A stretch of 64,000 nucleotides of DNA from Vibrio splendidus 12E03 (GCF_000272105.2 NZ_AJZD02000077.1:17152-81151), one strand, 5' to 3'; shown: positions 49,101-58,874, counted from the stretch's first letter. Notes: generated by a model not told the origin, from the sequence alone. Made by a program: numbers and translations.

Positions 49101-52100
49101 AGTGACGGCGACGATTCGTTAGTCTCTCAGCTTGGCGTGACTATTGGTGATGATGTGCAGTTGATGCAAGGCGGCACAATAACCAGTCGTGAGCCTGCTG
49201 GAGTCGTCGAAACATCGAATACTCTGGACGTGATGCCAAATCAGAGCGCAGATGGAGCAAAAATCACTTCATTTGTGTTTGATGGAAACAGTGCAGAAAG
49301 CCTTGATCTCAATGTGAATGGCGAGCAAGAGTTTGTGTTCACTGAAGGTTCTGTATTTATTACCACAGAAGGTGAGATACGATTCGAGCCTGTGCGAAAT
49401 CAAGATCACACGAGTGGTGATATTACCAAGACGATTGTTGTTACATCTACTGACCTTGATGGTGATATCGTCTCATCTACCGTGACATTGAAGATTACCG
49501 ATGGTGATCTTCCAACGATCGATTTAGTCCCTGGAATTACGCTCTCAGAAGTGGATCTCGCAGATGGTTCTTCGCCAACCGGCAATCCAGTGACGATGAC
49601 TCAAGTTATTACCTACTCAGAGGGTAGTGACGATGTTAGTTATTTCAGAATTGACCCAGCACAGTTCAACATGTCTGGAGCTTTAAAGTCCAATGGCTTA
49701 GAGGTTGAGATAAAAGAGCAGCCAGCGAATTCTGGTAATTACATTGGCTTCGTCAAGGACGGCTCTAACGTAGAAACCAACGTCTTCACGATCAGTTTCT
49801 CGACCACCAATCTAGGGCAATATACGTTCACACTTCTTGAAGCGTTAGACCATACAGATGGATTACAAAACAATACTCTAAGTTTCGATGTCCCTGTTTT
49901 AGCGGTTGATACCGATGGTGATGATTCTGCAATGTCGCCAATGACCGTGGTGATCACCGATGATGTACAAGGCGTTCAAGATGGGGCGTTAAGTATCACT
50001 GAGCCTTCACTTGCTGATATAGCAGCGGGTACGCCAACCACGCCAACAATCGACGTTATGCCGACACAGAGTGCTGATGGCGCGAAAGTGACTCAGTTTA
50101 TCTACGATGGTGGCACGGCTGTTACGTTAGACCCAACTGTGTCTACAGAACAAGTTTTTACCGTAACCGATGGCTTACTGTACATCACGATTGAAGGTGA
50201 GGTGCGCTTTGAACCAAGTAGAAATCTAGACCATTCATCTGGCGATATCGTGAGAACTATAGTCGTGACGACCAGTGATTTTGATAACGATACCGATACC
50301 GCGGATGTCACGTTGACGATTCAAGATGGGATTGATCCGGTCATCGATGTTGTTCCTAGCGTGAACTTATCGGAAGTCAACCTCGCAGATGGTTCAACGC
50401 CAAGTGGTTCTGCGGTGAGTTCAACACAAACCATTACTTACACCGTGGGTAGTGATGACTTAAGCCACTTTAGAATCGCGACCAACGAATTCAATCCAGG
50501 TGATGTGCTGAAATCAAATGGTCTTGTTGTTCAGCTAAAAGAAGATCCGTCTTCTCCAGGTGATTACATTGGCTATACCGATGATGGGGCAGGTAATGTA
50601 ACCGATGTCTTCACGATTAGCTTTGATAGCGTTAATAAAGGGCAGTTCACCTTCACTTTGATTGAGGCGTTAGATCACCTTGATGGTGATCTTAATAACA
50701 GCCTCAACTTCAACCTGCCTGTTTACGCCGTTGATACCGATGGTGATGATTCGGTTAAACGCGATGTCATGGTAACGATACAAGATGACATTCAACAGAT
50801 GCAAGATGGCACGTTAAGCATCACAGAGCCAAATACTGGCACACCAACCACTGCTACTGTTGATGTAATGCCTACACCAAGTGCTGATGGGGCGACCATT
50901 ACTCAGTTCACTTATGACGGTGGGTCTGCGATTACATTAAATCAAAACATCAGCGGTGAGCAGGAATTTGTTTTCACTGAAGGCTCACTGTTTGTCACGC
51001 TAAGCGGTGATGTAAGGTTCGAACCAAACCGAAATCTAGATCATTCTGCGGGCGACATTGTTAAGTCGATTGTGTTTACGTCTTCTGACTTTGATAAAGA
51101 TACCTTTTCATCAACAGTCACGCTTACGATTGTTGATGGCGATGGACCAACAATCAACGTTGTGCCAAGTGTCAGCTTGTCGGAAAGCTTACTTGCGGAT
51201 GGTTCGACACCTAGCGGAACGCCTGTCAGTGTGACTCAGACTATCACCTCGCTAGCGAGCAGTGATGACATTGGAAAAATAGTCGTTGAAGCTGGGCTGT
51301 TCAATACCAACGGCGTGTTGAAGTCTGATGGCCTTGAATTGAGTTTACGTGAGGAGCCTGCGGGTTCTGGCGACTACATTGCGTTTACGACGGATGGTTC
51401 GGGTGGTGAGAAAATCATATTCACCCTAGATTTTGATGATACTAATCCTAGCCAGTATACCTTTACGCTGCTTGAGCGTTTGGATCACGTTGATGGCTTA
51501 GGAAGCAACGATCTGAGTTTTGATCTTTCTGTTTACGCGCAAGACACCGATGGCGATATTTCAGCGTCTAAACCGCTTTCAGTAACCATCACCGATGATG
51601 TCCAGTTAATGAAGTCTGGTGCGCTTAGCATCACTGAACCAAGCACGGGCACGCCTACCACAACGGCATTTGATGTGATGCCTGCGCAAAGTGCTGATGG
51701 CGCCACCATAACCAAATTTACTTATGGTAGTCAGCCTGAAGAGTCTCTGGTGCAAACCATCACTGGTGAGCAAGAGTTTGTATTTACGGAAGGTTCGTTG
51801 TTTATCACGCTTGAAGGTGATGTGCGCTTTGAGCCTAATCGAAACCTGAATCATTCTGGTGGTGATATCGTTAAGACGATTACCGTAACATCTGAAGATA
51901 AAGATGGCGATATCGTGACGTCTACCGTGACGTTAACTATTGCCGATGGCGCGCCACCAACTATCGACACCGTACCGACTGTCGCGTTGGAAGAAGCAAA
52001 TCTGATTGATGGTTCTTCTCCGGGTTTACCTGTTAGCCAAACTGAAACCATTGCTTTCACAGCGGGAAGTGATGATGTGAGCTATTTCCGTATTGATACC

Positions 52101-55100
52101 ACTCAGTTCAACACGTCTGGTGATTTGAAATCGGATGGCCTAGTGGTTCAGCTTAAAGAAGATCCAGCCAACAGCGGAACCTATATTGGTTTCGTTGAGA
52201 GTGGGGGTGTTCAAACGGATATCTTTACCATCACTTTTAGTAGTGTAGTGCTAGGCGAATACACCTTCACTTTGTTGGAAGAGCTCGATCATCTGCCTGT
52301 GCAAGGCAACAACGATCAAGTATTCACTCTGCCAGTGATCGCGGTCGACCAAGACAATACCTACTCTGTGATGAAACCTTTGACCGTTACTATCACCGAT
52401 GATGTGCCTGTCATTACCGATACGACAGCGACCAGCACATTTGTGGTTGATGAAGATGATCTCGGCTCTGCGATTTCTCAAGCAACAGGTGCATTTGTTA
52501 CCACAGAAGGTGCAGACCAAGTAGAGGTTTACGAACTGCGTAATATCTCTGCGCTTGAAGCGACATTGACCTCTGGAACTGAAGCGATTTCTATTACAGA
52601 AGTCACAGGTGCCGCCAACACAACGACCTATCAAGGTATGACGACAAGTGGAACTCCTATCTTCACGCTCGCGCTAGCGAATGACGGCTCTTATACGTTT
52701 ACGTTGCTAGGTCCTCTAAACCATCCAACAAGCCCGAATTCCAATACCTTAACGATTCCATTTGATGTCGTTGCGGTTGATGGTGACGGCGATGATTCTA
52801 ACCAATATGTATTGCCAATCGAGGTGCTAGACGATGCGCCAGTAATGAGTGCGCCGACGGGTGAAACGGTTGTCGATGAAGACGATCTTACTGGTATTGG
52901 TTCCGATCAATCTGAAGACACCATTATTAATGGGCTATTCACCGTTGATGAAGGTGCTGATGGTGTTGTTAAGTACGAATTGGTTGATGAAAACTTAGTG
53001 ATTGCAGGCTTAACTTCTGATGGAGAAAGCCTAGAGTGGCTGCCTGTTTCACAAAGCGGTACAACCTTCACTTATGTTGCACAGACGGTAACCAGCAATC
53101 AGCCTGTGTTTGAAATCATTTTTGATACTTCAAACAACAGCTATCAATTTGAGCTGTTTAAACCACTTAAGCATCCTGATGGCGCGAATGCAAACACCAT
53201 CGAGCTTGATTTCTCTGTCGTGGCTGAAGATTTTGACCAAGACAAATCGAACGCGATCGATCTGACTATTACGGTAACTGATGATGTTCCATTGGTGACC
53301 ACTCAATCGATCACGCGAGTTGAGGGTCAAGGTTATGGCAACTCCAAAGTTAACATGTTTGCGAATGCGACAGATGTGGGCGCAGATGATGCGGCACTGA
53401 CTCGCATAGAGGGAATTACTAGCAATGGTGCCGACATCGTGTTCCGAACAGGAAACAATGGGCCTTACAGTAGCAGTTTTGATTTGAACAGTGGTACCCA
53501 GCAGATACGAGTTTACGAACAAACCGATGATGGTAGTGGCGGTATCGACACTCGTGAACTTGGTAGACTGCGCATAAATTCAAATGGTGAGGTTGAGTTC
53601 AGAGCTAATGGTTATCTTGATCATGACGGTCTTGACACTATCGACTTCTCGATTAACGTGATCGCGACGGACGGAGACTTAGATACCTCTGAAACACCTT
53701 TAGATATAACAATTACAGACCGAAATTCGTCTTCTGTCGCGTTAAAAGTGACCACTTTCGAGGATGCGGGCAGGGACTCAACTATACCTTATGCAACGGG
53801 CGATGAGCCGAATTTTGAAAATGCTCAAGACAACCAAAGTAATTTGCCTAATGCACCAGCGCAAGTCGCGCTACAAGTTAATCTCTACGATCAGGACAAT
53901 GTCGAATCGATTGGGCAGTTGACGATTAAAAGCCCGAACGGCGGTGATAGTCACCAAGGTACTTTTTATTATTTTGATAGTGCTAGTTCGAAGTACATTG
54001 AATTAGTACCTGAGCCAAATGGGAGCATTGTATTTGGTCCTCCTCAACTTGAACAAAGCTTCGCTCCAAACCCGAGTGAACCAAGACAAACTATCGCGAC
54101 GATAGACAACTTGTTCTTTGTTCCGGACCAACACGCTAGTTCGGATGAAACTGGTGGGAGAGTTAGTTATGAGCTCGAAATTGATAATAATGGCACGCTT
54201 GACCATACAGTAAATTCAAGCTTCAGAATTGAGATTGAAGCGGTAGCGGATATTGCTACTTGGGATGATGCGAATAGTACGTATCAATATCAAGTGAACG
54301 AAGATGAAGACAATGTGATACTTCAGCTGAATGCAGAGTCGCAAGATAACAGTAATACTGAGACGATTACCTATGAGCTAGAAGCCGTTCAAGGTGATGG
54401 GAAGTTTGAGCTGTTGGATCAAAATGGCAATGTGTTAACGCCGGTCAATGGTGTCTACACGATTGCTGCCGCAGATATCAATAGCACCGTGGTTAACCCT
54501 ATTGATAATTTCTCTGGGCAAATTGAGTTCAAAGCAACCGCAATTACGGAAGAGACGCGTAATCCATACGATGACGCAGCCAACGGAGGGGCAAATGATA
54601 AGACAACGGCTCGCTCTGTAGAGCAAAACATTATCATTGATGTGACTGCCGATGCGGATCCAGGCTCGTTCAGTGTTAACCGAATCCGTATTAATGAAGA
54701 CAATATTGATGATCCAGACTACTTAGGTCCTCTGGCCAATAAAGATGCCTTCACGTTGGATGAAGTGATCACCATGAATGGCTCGGTGGACGCTGATGGC
54801 TCCGAAGAGCTGTTTGTTCGCATCAGCAATATTACCGAAGGAGCGGTGCTTTATTTCCTAGGAACCACTACTCCGGTTCCTACAATCACTATCAACGGTG
54901 TCGATTATCAGGAAGTGGCGTATTCCGATCTAGCCAACGTAGAGATCGTTCCGACTAAACACAGCAATGTTGACTTCACGTTTGAAGTTACGGGTGTGGT
55001 CAAGGATACCGCAAACCTCTCTACTGGTGCCCAAGTTGATGAAGAAATCCTAGGGACTAAAACGGTTAACGTTGAGGTTAAAGGCGTTGCCGATATTCCT

Positions 55101-58100
55101 TATGGCGGTACCAACGGTACGGCTTGGACAGCAATTACCGATGGCACAACATCTGGCGTTCAAACCACAATTCAAGAGAGTCAAAATGGCGATAGCTTTG
55201 CTGAGCTCGATTTCACTGTATTGTCGGGCGAGAGAAGGCCAGATAGCGGTACAACACCGTTACCTGACGATGTCTCAGAGTCGATAACGGTTATTCTTTC
55301 AGGCATCCCTGATGGCGTTATTCTGGAAGATGGCGATGGTACCGTGATTGACTTGAACTTTGTTGGTTATGAAACGGGACCGGGCGGTAGCCCTGATCTC
55401 TCTAAACCCATTTACGAAGCGAACATTACTGAAGCGGGTAAAACTTCAGGCATTCGCATTAGACCGGTTGATTCGTCGACAGAGAACATCCACATCCAAG
55501 GTAAAGTGATCGTGACCGAGAATGATGGTCATACGCTCTCTTTTGATCAGGAAGTTCGCATCTTAGTTGAGCCAAGGATTGATACTTCAGCGACTTATAA
55601 TACTGTGACTCGAGGAGATGAAGATACGGCGATCAACATCGATTGGCACCCAGAAGGTACAGATTACATTGATGATGACGAACATTTCACTTCAATCGTT
55701 ATCAGCGGTATTCCAAGTGGTGTTGAAAATGTGGTTGTAAACGGTGATGTGATTTGGAACTACGATGCTGCGGCTGGAACGCTAACCATCACACCTAAGA
55801 GCGGGCAGACTCCAGAAGCGTTCACTCAGATAGCACTGAACAATAATTTTATTCAGATAACACCGGAGCAAGATTCGAGCACCGACTTTACGCTTAATAC
55901 GGTTGTCATGATTGAAGAACGCGATCATGAATATGTTGATGCAACTGACCCAGGTCAGGGTATTGCAACAGCAACAATCACGGGCTCGATTGATGTTCGT
56001 GTGCGACCAGTGGTTGAGCCTGAAGATGCTAACAACAAACTGGTTGTAGATGAGGTCGCAGGTCTTACAGACTTGGGTACAGTGGTCGCGGATGCTCTAA
56101 CTGGTGTTCTCAAATTCACAACCAACAGTGACAATACATCGGTTACGGATGAGTTCGTTATTCGATACCAAGAAACTGATGCTTCGTCTGCTATTGAAGA
56201 AGTTGACCAGCTAGTGATTCAACTGACCAATGTGGACGACTCGGCGTTATCAGATGCTGTCCTCAACCAGCTGCTTGTTATTGGTGCCGCTTATGAAGGC
56301 AATGGTCGTTGGGTGGTAACAAATGAAGATCTGTTTAGTATTAGTGCACCAAACGGTCTTGCGTTTCCGCCAGTTTCTGGCCTTCCAGGCGTTTTCAATG
56401 ACATCAAGATGACCATCTACAGTACCGTGATTGATCGAGGTGATGGCGCTGAAACTGAATCATCAGCTGCGGTTCAGAGGGAAGGCGAGGTGAACTTGTC
56501 ATTCCCAGAAGTGCTTGTTGGCGGGAACGAGGTGGCTGCAGATATTACGATGACACCAGATAGCGTTGTCGATGCTGTAGAAGACACACAGTTAGACTTG
56601 GGAACTGCTTTAAATAGTCTGATCACATTCTCCGGTGAAGACGCTTCAACAGACCAAGTGACTATCATAATTGATGACTCTGTGACCATTCCCCCAGGAA
56701 TAACTTTCCCAATCAGTTTAGGAGGAGGCAGTGATGTTGACTTCGTAAACGGGAAGTATGTGTTTGAAACAACCGTCGAGCAGGGTGTTCCAACGGATTT
56801 CTCAGGTCTGCTACTCAACCTACCTGCCGACTATTCTGGCGACTTTAGGTTACCAATCACAATAGTAACCAAAGATACACTGTCTGGTGATGAGAAAACC
56901 TTGGTGACCGATGTCGTTATTAAAGTCGCTCCTGACGTTGAAGGTAATCCAGACATTGATGTTACGGTTGTTGGCTCGCTTGATGACTCGTTTAATCCTG
57001 TTGATACTGATGGTCAACCGGGACAAGATCCAGTGGGTTACGAAGATACTTACATTCAGCTTGATTTCAGCACAACCATTACTGACCAAGTCAGTGGGGT
57101 TGAGGGTGGTGACGAAAAATTCACATCTATTACGCTGACTTTGGATGACACAAGTGTCGGCGCGTTTTACACAAGTGCGGGTGTATCGCTTGGTACGTCC
57201 GTGACCTTCAATGAAGCGGACATTAATGCCGGCGCTCTGGACAATGTATTGTTCCGTCCTGCTCCTAATTACCCAACGGGTAACGACATTAATCAAGTAC
57301 AAGTGAATGTCAGCGGAACAATTACCGATACTGCTACCTACAATGACGCTTCGTCTCCAGTCGGAACGGCAACCGATACTGATACGTTCAATACCAGTGT
57401 TAGCTTTGAAGTTGTCCCTGTGGTTGATGATGTGCTTGTAACAGGGCCGGGTAGTGATCCTGATGTCATTGAGATCACGGGCAACGAAGACCAATCTATT
57501 TCTCTATCGGGAACCGGGCCTGTTTCTATTGCGCTCACTGACCTAGACGGCTCAGAGCAGTTCGTTTCGATTAAGTTCACCGGTGTACCTGATGGCTTCT
57601 TAATGAATGCAGATCCGGGCTCCGCTTATACAGTGAAGAACAATGGTGGTGGTGAGTGGAGTGTTCAACTGCCTCAAGCATCAGGGTTGTCATTTGATTT
57701 GAGTGAGATTTCGATCCTACCGCCTAAAAACTTCAGTGGTACTGCGGAATTTGGCGTTGCTGTCTTTACTCAAGAATCCTTGTTAAGCGTACCAACTGCC
57801 GCATCTAATCTGCCAAGCTTTAAGCTGCATGTGGTGCCAGTGGGTGATGATGTTGATACCAACCCAACGGATTCTGTTACTGGCAATGAAGGCCAAAACA
57901 TTGATATCGAAATCAATGCGACTATTTTGGATAAAGAGCTATCTGCAACAGGCAGCGGCATGTATACCGAAAATGCGCCAGAGACACTTCGTGTAGAGGT
58001 GGCTGGTGTACCTCAAGATGCCTCTATCTACTATCCAGACGGTACGACGTTGGCTAGCTACGATCCTGTCACACAGATTTGGACGCTGGATGTACCTGCT

Positions 58101-58874
58101 CAGTCGCTTGATAAGATCGTATTTAATTCTGGTCAACACAACAGCGATACAGGTAATGCGTTGGGTATTACTGGCCCATTACAAATCACGGTTCGCTCTG
58201 TGGACACTGATGCTGACAACACTGAATACCTGGGTACACCAACCAGCTTCGATGTTGATTTAGTGATTGACCCTATCAACGATCAACCAACGTTCGTCAA
58301 CGTTACCAATATTGAAACGCAAGAAGACTCAACTGGTGTCGCGATTAACAACTTCAGCATCTACGACGTAGACGCAAGTTTTGATAACCCAGATGCACCG
58401 TATACGCTGACGTTGAAAATTGACCAAACATTGCCAGGAGCACAGGGCGTCTTTGAGTTTACAAGCTCTCCAGATGTGACGTTTGTACTGCAACCTGACG
58501 GTTCACTGGTCATCACGGGTAAAGAAGCTGACATCAATACGGCATTGACCAATGGTGCGGTGACCTTCAAGCCGGATCCAGACCAGAACTACCTCAATCA
58601 GGGTGGGTTGGTGACAATCAACGCAACACTCGATGACGGCGGTAACAATGGTCTTATTGACGCTGGAGACCCGAATACCGCACAGACCAATCAAACGACC
58701 TTTACTATTAAAGTGACGGAAGTAAATGATGCGCCTGTTGCAACGGATGTTGATTTAGGTTCGATTGCGGAAGATGGTCAAATCGTGATTGTGGAAGGTG
58801 ATTTGATTGCGGCAAGCTCCGACATCGAGAATCATAACCTGACCGTAACGGGTGTCACCCTGACTCAAGGATAA
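43167..58874 (+). CDS. Giant LapA-like RTX adhesin, N-terminal 5235 residues, ended by in-frame TAA
   Basis: The ATG at 43167 has GGGGG upstream; an in-frame ATG at 43128 is less likely. Domains: (1) N-terminal retention module, about residues 1-110 (VVEVVSGEVIAVKSDGSARK), then the LapG-type cleavage site EATAAGGG with the two alanines at 123-124; (2) about nine tandem repeats of roughly 272 residues from about residue 740 to 3080, each with VTLTITDGDIPTID, SETNLSDGS-PSGSAVSQTE, LDHVDGL and VYAVDSDGDDS calcium-type motifs; (3) more T1SS-143-like and other beta-sandwich extender domains; (4) the first 119-residue cadherin/VCBS-like repeat, where the frame stops. Type I secreted adhesins of this kind hold cells to surfaces and are released by LapG when c-di-GMP falls. 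As written it lacks the RTX and secretion parts, found in the same frame downstream. Confidence 0.9.
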   Translation: MGIEVSRQAAVVEVVSGEVIAVKSDGSARKISAGDIIRENEIVITANQAELVLGTPNGVTEVASNCVGCVDQDLAWADAPIAGEVNFDLQQADAGDFDDDEFAAIQEAILGGADPTQILEATAAGGGLGSANAGFVTIDYNYTETHPSTFFETAGLAEQTVDEDREEFRSITRSSGGQSISETLTEGSISGNTYPQSITTTETIIAGSLALAPDSFVPETLSLVSLLSELNSDITSSGQPVTFTYDAATNSIVGVQGTDEVLRIDIDAVSVGNNIELSLTTTISQPIDHVPSVGGGQVSYTGDQIDIAFDIQGVDTAGNPLATFVNAQVSVFDGIDPSVESVNITNVETSSSTIEGTFSIIGSDILQSAVFDASALDQFDGLLSDNQNTLARLSDDGTTITLSIQGRGEVVLTISLDTDGTYKFEQFNPIEQVGSDSLTFDLPITITDFDQDVVTNNINIVITDGDSPVITNVDSISVDEAGIIGGSQEGTAPVAGSGSITADIFESDIIDHYELEPTEFNTGGTLISNGAVVLLELVGETNGVRTYEGYVEVNGSRITVFDVKIDSPSLGNYEFNLYEELSHQGAEDALLTFALPIYAVDADGDRSALSGGSNTPEAAEILINVTDDVVELVDKVESVTEPTLAGDTVVSYNLFNFEGADGSKIQSFNYDGVDYSLDQSLLPDAVQTFSFTEGVVTISLNGDFSFEVARDIDHTNSETIVKQFSFLAEDGDGDTDTSTLELSITDGQDPIIDLIPPVTLSEANLADGSSPSGSAVSATETITFTAGSDDVAKFRIEPTEFNVGGALESNGFAVEIKEDSANPGTYIGFITNGSGSEVPVFTLSFSSTTLGEYTFTLLEALDHVDGLDKNDLSFALPVYAVDSDGDDSLVSQLNVTIGDDVQIMQDGTLDIIEPNLADGTVTTNTIDVMPDQSADGATITQFTYDGVVNTLDQSISGEQQFNFAEGSLFITLEGEMRFEPKRDLDHSMSEDIVKSIVVTSSDFDKDSVTSTVTLTITDGDIPTIDLIPTVSLSETNLSDGSNPSGSAVSQTETITFTNQSDDVEKFRLEPSEFNVGDSLTSDGLVIEIREEPAGSGNYIGFTTDISNTETTVFTLDFSSTNLGEYTFTLIEAIDHTPIQGNNDLTFNLPVYAVDSDGDDSLMSPLEVTITDDVQVMVNSSLNIEEPTVADLAAGTPTTTTVNVLDEEGADGTTITQFTYDGGAALTLDQSDTGEQKFDVAEGSLYITLQGDVRFEPNRNLDHTSGDIVKSIVVTSSDSDNDLVSSTVTLTITDGDIPTIDNVPSVTLSETNLSDGSAPSGSAVSQTETITFTNQSDDVTSFRIEPTEFNIGGLLKSNGLTVELKVDPSTPGGYIGFVMTAPNVETNVFTISFSDTNIGQYTFTLLEALDHVDGLGNNNLSFDLPVYAVDKDGDDSLVSQLNVAIGDDVQVMQNGTLDIVEPNVADLAGGAVTTNSIDVMPTQSADGATITQFTYDGQLRTLDQTDNGEQQFSFTEGELFITLQGEVRFEPNRNLDHTTSEDIVKSIVVTSSDFDNDPVTATVTLTITDGDIPTIDAVPSVTLSETNLSDGSSPSGSAVSQTETITFTNQSDDVTSFRIEPTEFNVGGALKSNGFAVEIKEDSANPGTYIGFITNGSSAEVPVFTISFSSTTLGEYTFTLLEALDHVDGLANNDLSFDLPVYAVDSDGDDSLVSQLSVTIDDDVQIMQGGALNITEPTVADLAAGTPTTATFDVMPNQSADGATITQFTYDGVVNTLDQNIAGEQQFIFAEGKLYITLEGEVRFEPNRDLDHTAGDIVKSIVVTSSDFDKDSVTSTVTLTITDGDIPTIDVIPTVSLSETNLTDGSAPSGSAVSQTETITLTNQSDDVVRFRLEPAEFNTNDALTSNGLTVELREDPQGSGNYIGFTTSSSNAVTTVFTLSFSGTTLGEYTFTLIEALDHQDARGNNDLSFDLPVYAVDSDGDDSLVSQLGVTIGDDVQLMQGGTITSREPAGVVETSNTLDVMPNQSADGAKITSFVFDGNSAESLDLNVNGEQEFVFTEGSVFITTEGEIRFEPVRNQDHTSGDITKTIVVTSTDLDGDIVSSTVTLKITDGDLPTIDLVPGITLSEVDLADGSSPTGNPVTMTQVITYSEGSDDVSYFRIDPAQFNMSGALKSNGLEVEIKEQPANSGNYIGFVKDGSNVETNVFTISFSTTNLGQYTFTLLEALDHTDGLQNNTLSFDVPVLAVDTDGDDSAMSPMTVVITDDVQGVQDGALSITEPSLADIAAGTPTTPTIDVMPTQSADGAKVTQFIYDGGTAVTLDPTVSTEQVFTVTDGLLYITIEGEVRFEPSRNLDHSSGDIVRTIVVTTSDFDNDTDTADVTLTIQDGIDPVIDVVPSVNLSEVNLADGSTPSGSAVSSTQTITYTVGSDDLSHFRIATNEFNPGDVLKSNGLVVQLKEDPSSPGDYIGYTDDGAGNVTDVFTISFDSVNKGQFTFTLIEALDHLDGDLNNSLNFNLPVYAVDTDGDDSVKRDVMVTIQDDIQQMQDGTLSITEPNTGTPTTATVDVMPTPSADGATITQFTYDGGSAITLNQNISGEQEFVFTEGSLFVTLSGDVRFEPNRNLDHSAGDIVKSIVFTSSDFDKDTFSSTVTLTIVDGDGPTINVVPSVSLSESLLADGSTPSGTPVSVTQTITSLASSDDIGKIVVEAGLFNTNGVLKSDGLELSLREEPAGSGDYIAFTTDGSGGEKIIFTLDFDDTNPSQYTFTLLERLDHVDGLGSNDLSFDLSVYAQDTDGDISASKPLSVTITDDVQLMKSGALSITEPSTGTPTTTAFDVMPAQSADGATITKFTYGSQPEESLVQTITGEQEFVFTEGSLFITLEGDVRFEPNRNLNHSGGDIVKTITVTSEDKDGDIVTSTVTLTIADGAPPTIDTVPTVALEEANLIDGSSPGLPVSQTETIAFTAGSDDVSYFRIDTTQFNTSGDLKSDGLVVQLKEDPANSGTYIGFVESGGVQTDIFTITFSSVVLGEYTFTLLEELDHLPVQGNNDQVFTLPVIAVDQDNTYSVMKPLTVTITDDVPVITDTTATSTFVVDEDDLGSAISQATGAFVTTEGADQVEVYELRNISALEATLTSGTEAISITEVTGAANTTTYQGMTTSGTPIFTLALANDGSYTFTLLGPLNHPTSPNSNTLTIPFDVVAVDGDGDDSNQYVLPIEVLDDAPVMSAPTGETVVDEDDLTGIGSDQSEDTIINGLFTVDEGADGVVKYELVDENLVIAGLTSDGESLEWLPVSQSGTTFTYVAQTVTSNQPVFEIIFDTSNNSYQFELFKPLKHPDGANANTIELDFSVVAEDFDQDKSNAIDLTITVTDDVPLVTTQSITRVEGQGYGNSKVNMFANATDVGADDAALTRIEGITSNGADIVFRTGNNGPYSSSFDLNSGTQQIRVYEQTDDGSGGIDTRELGRLRINSNGEVEFRANGYLDHDGLDTIDFSINVIATDGDLDTSETPLDITITDRNSSSVALKVTTFEDAGRDSTIPYATGDEPNFENAQDNQSNLPNAPAQVALQVNLYDQDNVESIGQLTIKSPNGGDSHQGTFYYFDSASSKYIELVPEPNGSIVFGPPQLEQSFAPNPSEPRQTIATIDNLFFVPDQHASSDETGGRVSYELEIDNNGTLDHTVNSSFRIEIEAVADIATWDDANSTYQYQVNEDEDNVILQLNAESQDNSNTETITYELEAVQGDGKFELLDQNGNVLTPVNGVYTIAAADINSTVVNPIDNFSGQIEFKATAITEETRNPYDDAANGGANDKTTARSVEQNIIIDVTADADPGSFSVNRIRINEDNIDDPDYLGPLANKDAFTLDEVITMNGSVDADGSEELFVRISNITEGAVLYFLGTTTPVPTITINGVDYQEVAYSDLANVEIVPTKHSNVDFTFEVTGVVKDTANLSTGAQVDEEILGTKTVNVEVKGVADIPYGGTNGTAWTAITDGTTSGVQTTIQESQNGDSFAELDFTVLSGERRPDSGTTPLPDDVSESITVILSGIPDGVILEDGDGTVIDLNFVGYETGPGGSPDLSKPIYEANITEAGKTSGIRIRPVDSSTENIHIQGKVIVTENDGHTLSFDQEVRILVEPRIDTSATYNTVTRGDEDTAINIDWHPEGTDYIDDDEHFTSIVISGIPSGVENVVVNGDVIWNYDAAAGTLTITPKSGQTPEAFTQIALNNNFIQITPEQDSSTDFTLNTVVMIEERDHEYVDATDPGQGIATATITGSIDVRVRPVVEPEDANNKLVVDEVAGLTDLGTVVADALTGVLKFTTNSDNTSVTDEFVIRYQETDASSAIEEVDQLVIQLTNVDDSALSDAVLNQLLVIGAAYEGNGRWVVTNEDLFSISAPNGLAFPPVSGLPGVFNDIKMTIYSTVIDRGDGAETESSAAVQREGEVNLSFPEVLVGGNEVAADITMTPDSVVDAVEDTQLDLGTALNSLITFSGEDASTDQVTIIIDDSVTIPPGITFPISLGGGSDVDFVNGKYVFETTVEQGVPTDFSGLLLNLPADYSGDFRLPITIVTKDTLSGDEKTLVTDVVIKVAPDVEGNPDIDVTVVGSLDDSFNPVDTDGQPGQDPVGYEDTYIQLDFSTTITDQVSGVEGGDEKFTSITLTLDDTSVGAFYTSAGVSLGTSVTFNEADINAGALDNVLFRPAPNYPTGNDINQVQVNVSGTITDTATYNDASSPVGTATDTDTFNTSVSFEVVPVVDDVLVTGPGSDPDVIEITGNEDQSISLSGTGPVSIALTDLDGSEQFVSIKFTGVPDGFLMNADPGSAYTVKNNGGGEWSVQLPQASGLSFDLSEISILPPKNFSGTAEFGVAVFTQESLLSVPTAASNLPSFKLHVVPVGDDVDTNPTDSVTGNEGQNIDIEINATILDKELSATGSGMYTENAPETLRVEVAGVPQDASIYYPDGTTLASYDPVTQIWTLDVPAQSLDKIVFNSGQHNSDTGNALGITGPLQITVRSVDTDADNTEYLGTPTSFDVDLVIDPINDQPTFVNVTNIETQEDSTGVAINNFSIYDVDASFDNPDAPYTLTLKIDQTLPGAQGVFEFTSSPDVTFVLQPDGSLVITGKEADINTALTNGAVTFKPDPDQNYLNQGGLVTINATLDDGGNNGLIDAGDPNTAQTNQTTFTIKVTEVNDAPVATDVDLGSIAEDGQIVIVEGDLIAASSDIENHNLTVTGVTLTQG
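58872..58874 (+). other. In-frame TAA interrupting the adhesin
   Basis: The context CAA-GGA-TAA-GGT-CAG lies inside the first of three 119-residue repeats. The same position in copies two and three is CAG and CAA (glutamine), so one C-to-T change explains the stop. Reading continues in the same frame for 735 residues to 61082. Confidence 0.92.

Noticed and set aside
45388..52400. CRISPR-like or mobile repeat cluster
   Set aside because: The repeats are ~816 bp, coding, in frame, and belong to one protein.
56850..57494. 214-residue frame antisense to the adhesin
   Set aside because: It arises from the biased codon pattern of the adhesin; no start signal or domain.
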